Shown: in pieces, positions 6,511 to 8,558 of the stretch
How the letters are laid out: every line of letters starts with the position of its first letter
How positions within the stretch are numbered: the first letter of the stretch is position 1
Origin: CAYNTC01 sp964432925
GTDB taxonomy: Bacteria > Planctomycetota > Phycisphaerae > Sedimentisphaerales > Anaerobacaceae
DNA: 8,558 nt
Reading direction: 5' to 3'
NCBI GenBank assembly: GCA_964432925.1
Contig: CAYSPM010000123.1
Span: 1 to 8,558, forward strand
Made by a program: the position numbers and the translations under genes
The notes under the pieces: model-generated
What the model saw: the letters and a program-made list of their open reading frames with translations, nothing else
Database searches by the model: none
What the model was told of the DNA's origin: nothing

Positions 6511-7821
6511 ATGAAAACAGCCCTTGAGCAGTATGACCCACAGATATTCGAGCTCATAAGGCAGGAAAAGGCACGACAGAGCGGCTCAATACGTCTGATC
6601 CCTTCGGAAAATTATGTCTCCAAAGCTGTAATGCTGGCAAGTGCCAGTTGCCTTACCAATAAATACGCTGAGGGCTATCCCGGAAAGCGCTACTATGAGG
6701 GCCAACAGGTCACAGACCTCATCGAGAAGATGGCGCAGGAACGCGTTAAAAAGCTCTTCAAAGCCGATCATGCAAACGTCCAGCCATACTCCGGCTCGGT
6801 CGCAAACTTAGCAGCCTATGCTGCCCTGATAAATCCGGGTGACACTATCATGGGAATGTCCCTTGTCGATGGCGGACATCTAACGCACGGCTGGAAAGTC
6901 TCTCTAACCAGCAGATTCTTCAAATCCGTCCCATACACCGTGAACCACGACACCGGCAGACTTGACTTCAACCTGATTGAAAAACTCGCTAAAAAGCACC
7001 ATCCCAAAATAATCATCTCCGGTGCAACTGCATATCCCAGAGAGATTGACTTTGAGACATTCGGCCGGATCGCCAAAGAGGTCGGCGCATACCATGTAAG
7101 TGACATAGCCCACATAGCCGGACTCGTTGTAGCAGGTATACATAAAAGTCCCGTGCCTTACGCCGATATCGTTTCGACAACCTCACATAAAACATTGCGT
7201 GGCCCTCGCGGCGGGATGCTGCTGTGCAAAGCAGAACATGCTGGGAAAGTCGATCGAGCCGTATTTCCAGGCCTGCAGGGTGGCCCACACATGCACACCC
7301 TGACAGCCATCGCAGTTGCAATGGCCGAAGCAGACACCCCTGAGTTCGTTGCATACGCAGAACAAATCGTTAAAAACGCAAAGGCTCTTGCTGAAAAGCT
7401 GCTCGAGTACGGTTTCAACCTTAGCACAGGTGGCACCGACAATCATCTTATACTTATCGACCTGCGAAATAAAAAAGTACCCGGAAGAAAGCTGGCAAAA
7501 GCACTAGATAGAGCCAAGATTGTCACAAACTACAACACTGTACCAGGCGATCCTGCACCGCCGTCCGACCCCAGCGGATTGCGCTTGGGAACTCCAGCAA
7601 TAACAACCCGCGGAATGAAAGAGCAACAAGCCCAACAAGTGGCGACCTTCATAAATAAGGTCGTCGAGAATATCGACAATGAATCAGCCATTGAAGAGGT
7701 TGGCATGGATGTATTGCTTCTGTGCTCACAATTCCCTGTGCCGGAGCACTTTATCATACCGAACAAGAATAATGCGGATATGCTGCAGGCCTCAAACGGT
7801 CTGACACCGTGGCTATTTTAA
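6511..7821 (+). CDS. glyA: Serine hydroxymethyltransferase
   Basis: A PLP enzyme that interconverts serine and glycine while passing a one-carbon unit to tetrahydrofolate, giving 5,10-methylene-THF in the cytoplasm. The product from 6511 has 436 residues (E. coli 417). Family landmarks are present: NKYAEGYPGKRYY (50-62, with E54), GGHLTHG (121-127), SDIAHIAGLV (197-206; PLP-pocket D198 and H201), STTSHKTLRGPRGG (222-235) with PLP lysine K227, FPGLQGGPHMH (252-262), GGTDNHL (307-313) and SGLRLGTPAITTRG (355-368) with the substrate-carboxylate arginine R358. Deviations from the common sequence include RYYEGQ for RYYGGC, IRLIPSEN for IELIASEN, and about 25 extra C-terminal residues after QFPV. 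All catalytic residues I can place are kept, so it should be active. A dUTPase gene follows after 16 nt. Confidence 0.95.
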   Translation: MKTALEQYDPQIFELIRQEKARQSGSIRLIPSENYVSKAVMLASASCLTNKYAEGYPGKRYYEGQQVTDLIEKMAQERVKKLFKADHANVQPYSGSVANLAAYAALINPGDTIMGMSLVDGGHLTHGWKVSLTSRFFKSVPYTVNHDTGRLDFNLIEKLAKKHHPKIIISGATAYPREIDFETFGRIAKEVGAYHVSDIAHIAGLVVAGIHKSPVPYADIVSTTSHKTLRGPRGGMLLCKAEHAGKVDRAVFPGLQGGPHMHTLTAIAVAMAEADTPEFVAYAEQIVKNAKALAEKLLEYGFNLSTGGTDNHLILIDLRNKKVPGRKLAKALDRAKIVTNYNTVPGDPAPPSDPSGLRLGTPAITTRGMKEQQAQQVATFINKVVENIDNESAIEEVGMDVLLLCSQFPVPEHFIIPNKNNADMLQASNGLTPWLF

Positions 7822-7825
7822 GTTC

Positions 7826-7830
7826 AGGAA
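7826..7830 (+). promoter_or_regulatory. Shine-Dalgarno site of the dUTPase gene
   Basis: AGGAA 7 nt before the ATG at 7838, inside the 16-nt gap after the glyA stop. The short gap supports one glyA-dUTPase transcript. Confidence 0.6.
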
Positions 7831-7837
7831 ACTCACA

Positions 7838-8245
7838 ATGCTAAAAGAGCTATTTAAAAAACAGGCTGAATTGAATAAGCGAACCGGCTTTGACCCCGAT
7901 GCCCTGCGTGAAGACTTTGACCCCCAAACAGCCGGCATCTGGCTGAACAACTACATCGCTGCGATGAACAACGAGCTGGAGGAGTTGCGCGATTGCACTT
8001 TCTGGAAACACTGGTGCAAAGAAGCAAAAGAAGGAAAGAGATTCTTCCTGCACGATTTGCAGAATGCAAGAGTTGAAGTAATAGACATGCTCTTTTTCTG
8101 GATTTCTCTGGCCCAATGTGTCGGCCTTGATGCGGACGATATTATGCGGCTGTATGAACAGAAGTGGCAGGTAAATTGGAAGCGCCAGGACAATAATTAT
8201 TCCATGGCCACAAAAACCGAGGACGACAACAAAGGAATTGTGTAG
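7838..8245 (+). CDS. Dimeric (all-alpha, MazG-like) dUTP diphosphatase
   Basis: The 135-residue protein looks like the dUTPase_2 family of all-alpha NTP pyrophosphatases, which hydrolyse dUTP (some also dUDP) to dUMP, keeping uracil out of DNA and supplying dTMP synthesis. Visible landmarks: ELEEL (E46, E49) and VEVIDM (E80, D83) make the ExxE...ExxD magnesium site; FWKHW (55-59) lies between them as in the family; and VNWKRQDNNY (112-121) matches the C-terminal N..RQD.GY signature of dimeric dUTPases. It is not the common trimeric beta-type Dut. The last 14 residues are polar and probably disordered. The gene lies 16 nt after glyA with its own AGGAA site, so the pair is likely an operon. A related MazG-like enzyme acting on another nucleotide cannot be excluded. 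Confidence 0.75.
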   Translation: MLKELFKKQAELNKRTGFDPDALREDFDPQTAGIWLNNYIAAMNNELEELRDCTFWKHWCKEAKEGKRFFLHDLQNARVEVIDMLFFWISLAQCVGLDADDIMRLYEQKWQVNWKRQDNNYSMATKTEDDNKGIV

Positions 8246-8430
8246 CGTATTGCGTGAAGCGTGAAGCGTATCTTGTGACACGAGCGACGAATTGTCATTC
8301 CGAGCCCTTCGTTGCACTCAAGGGTAAACTCCGCGAGGAACCTGTCGAAAACCGCCATTCCCTCGCAACTCTTCCTTAACTCTGATCGTGGGGCAGGAAT
8401 CAAGATTTGAAATATGCTTCACGTTTTTTT
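8246..8430. repeat. Palindromic intergenic repeat, probably dispersed (REP/MITE-like)
   Basis: The segment begins right after the dUTPase stop codon. It has a tandem GTGAAGC (8254-8267), a near-palindrome CTTGTGACACGAG (8272-8284), the block GTCATTCCGAGCCC (8294-8307), CCCTT/AAGGG arms (8305-8323) and an imperfect hairpin GCGAGGAA/TTCCCTCGC (8333-8366). CGTGAAGCGTAT (8260-8271) and ATATGCTTCACG (8412-8423) are inverted repeats matching at 11 of 12 positions, and a T7 run follows (8424-8430). From memory, GTCATTCCGAGC..GCGAGGAA resembles short repeats scattered between genes in several bacterial phyla; I could not search for it. There is no transposase. Confidence 0.6.
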
Positions 8431-8558
8431 CCGCGTAGCAATATTCATGCGGGCGTTCAAATTGTTAATTTATTGGCACAATGTAGTAATCTCTGCTTTG
8501 ATATTTTGTAACCATTCACAGTTTTTTTAACGAATTAGCAACGGATATTTTTGCTTAC
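8431..8558. other. AT-rich intergenic end of the window
   Basis: No credible coding frame. There is a T7 run at 8522-8528 without a convincing hairpin, and a poor plus-strand promoter-like pair (TTGTTA at 8462-8467, 17 nt, AGTAAT at 8485-8490) that might serve a gene to the right. Little more can be said. Confidence 0.35.

Noticed and set aside
7850..8403. Minus-strand frames across the dUTPase gene and the repeat after it
   Set aside because: They are antisense to the dUTPase or are translations of the palindromic repeat (for example FLAEFTLECNEGLGMT from 8291-8340), a known way repeats create false genes.
1..8558. CRISPR array, tRNA, rRNA, transposase or phage genes
   Set aside because: No regular spacer-repeat pattern, cloverleaf, rRNA block or recombinase/transposase motif was seen on either strand.

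Overview
The window looks like chromosomal DNA of a planctomycete, probably from the Phycisphaerae/Sedimentisphaerales side. This is inference from protein style: a secreted multidomain protein carries a fibronectin-like module and a discoidin-like start of the kind common in large extracellular planctomycete proteins. Shine-Dalgarno use is mixed, and non-ATG initiation occurs (rpsT starts with GTG). Base composition is moderate, and I see no phage, transposase, CRISPR or rRNA/tRNA signature.

Layout. Positions 1-1008 (minus) hold the first 336 codons of a secreted protein that runs off the left edge: signal peptide, AbfB-like beta-trefoil, fibronectin-like module, start of a discoidin-like domain. 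It has a good sigma70-type promoter at 1169-1197 and a structured leader of about 154 nt. Positions 1198-1496 are gene-free, with a candidate terminator and short repeated motifs. Positions 1497-6322 (minus) read, in transcription order, a 702-aa TPR protein with a large internal duplication, rpsT (ribosomal protein S20), a strong intrinsic terminator, and rnr (RNase R). The terminator ends only 14 nt before the preferred rnr start codon.

Positions 6323-6510 are a divergent promoter region. On the plus strand, glyA (serine hydroxymethyltransferase, 6511-7821) is followed 16 nt later by a dimeric-type (all-alpha) dUTPase (7838-8245). Together these two enzymes supply both substrates of thymidylate synthesis: dUMP from the dUTPase and 5,10-methylene-tetrahydrofolate from GlyA. 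Positions 8246-8430 hold a palindromic, probably dispersed, intergenic repeat, and the window ends in AT-rich DNA with no gene.

Most of the window is core housekeeping (translation, RNA turnover, one-carbon/nucleotide metabolism). The least ordinary parts are the structured leader and degenerate AbfB domain of the secreted protein, the terminator next to the rnr start, the duplicated TPR protein, and the repeat after the dUTPase gene. I found no clear new defence or mobile system.
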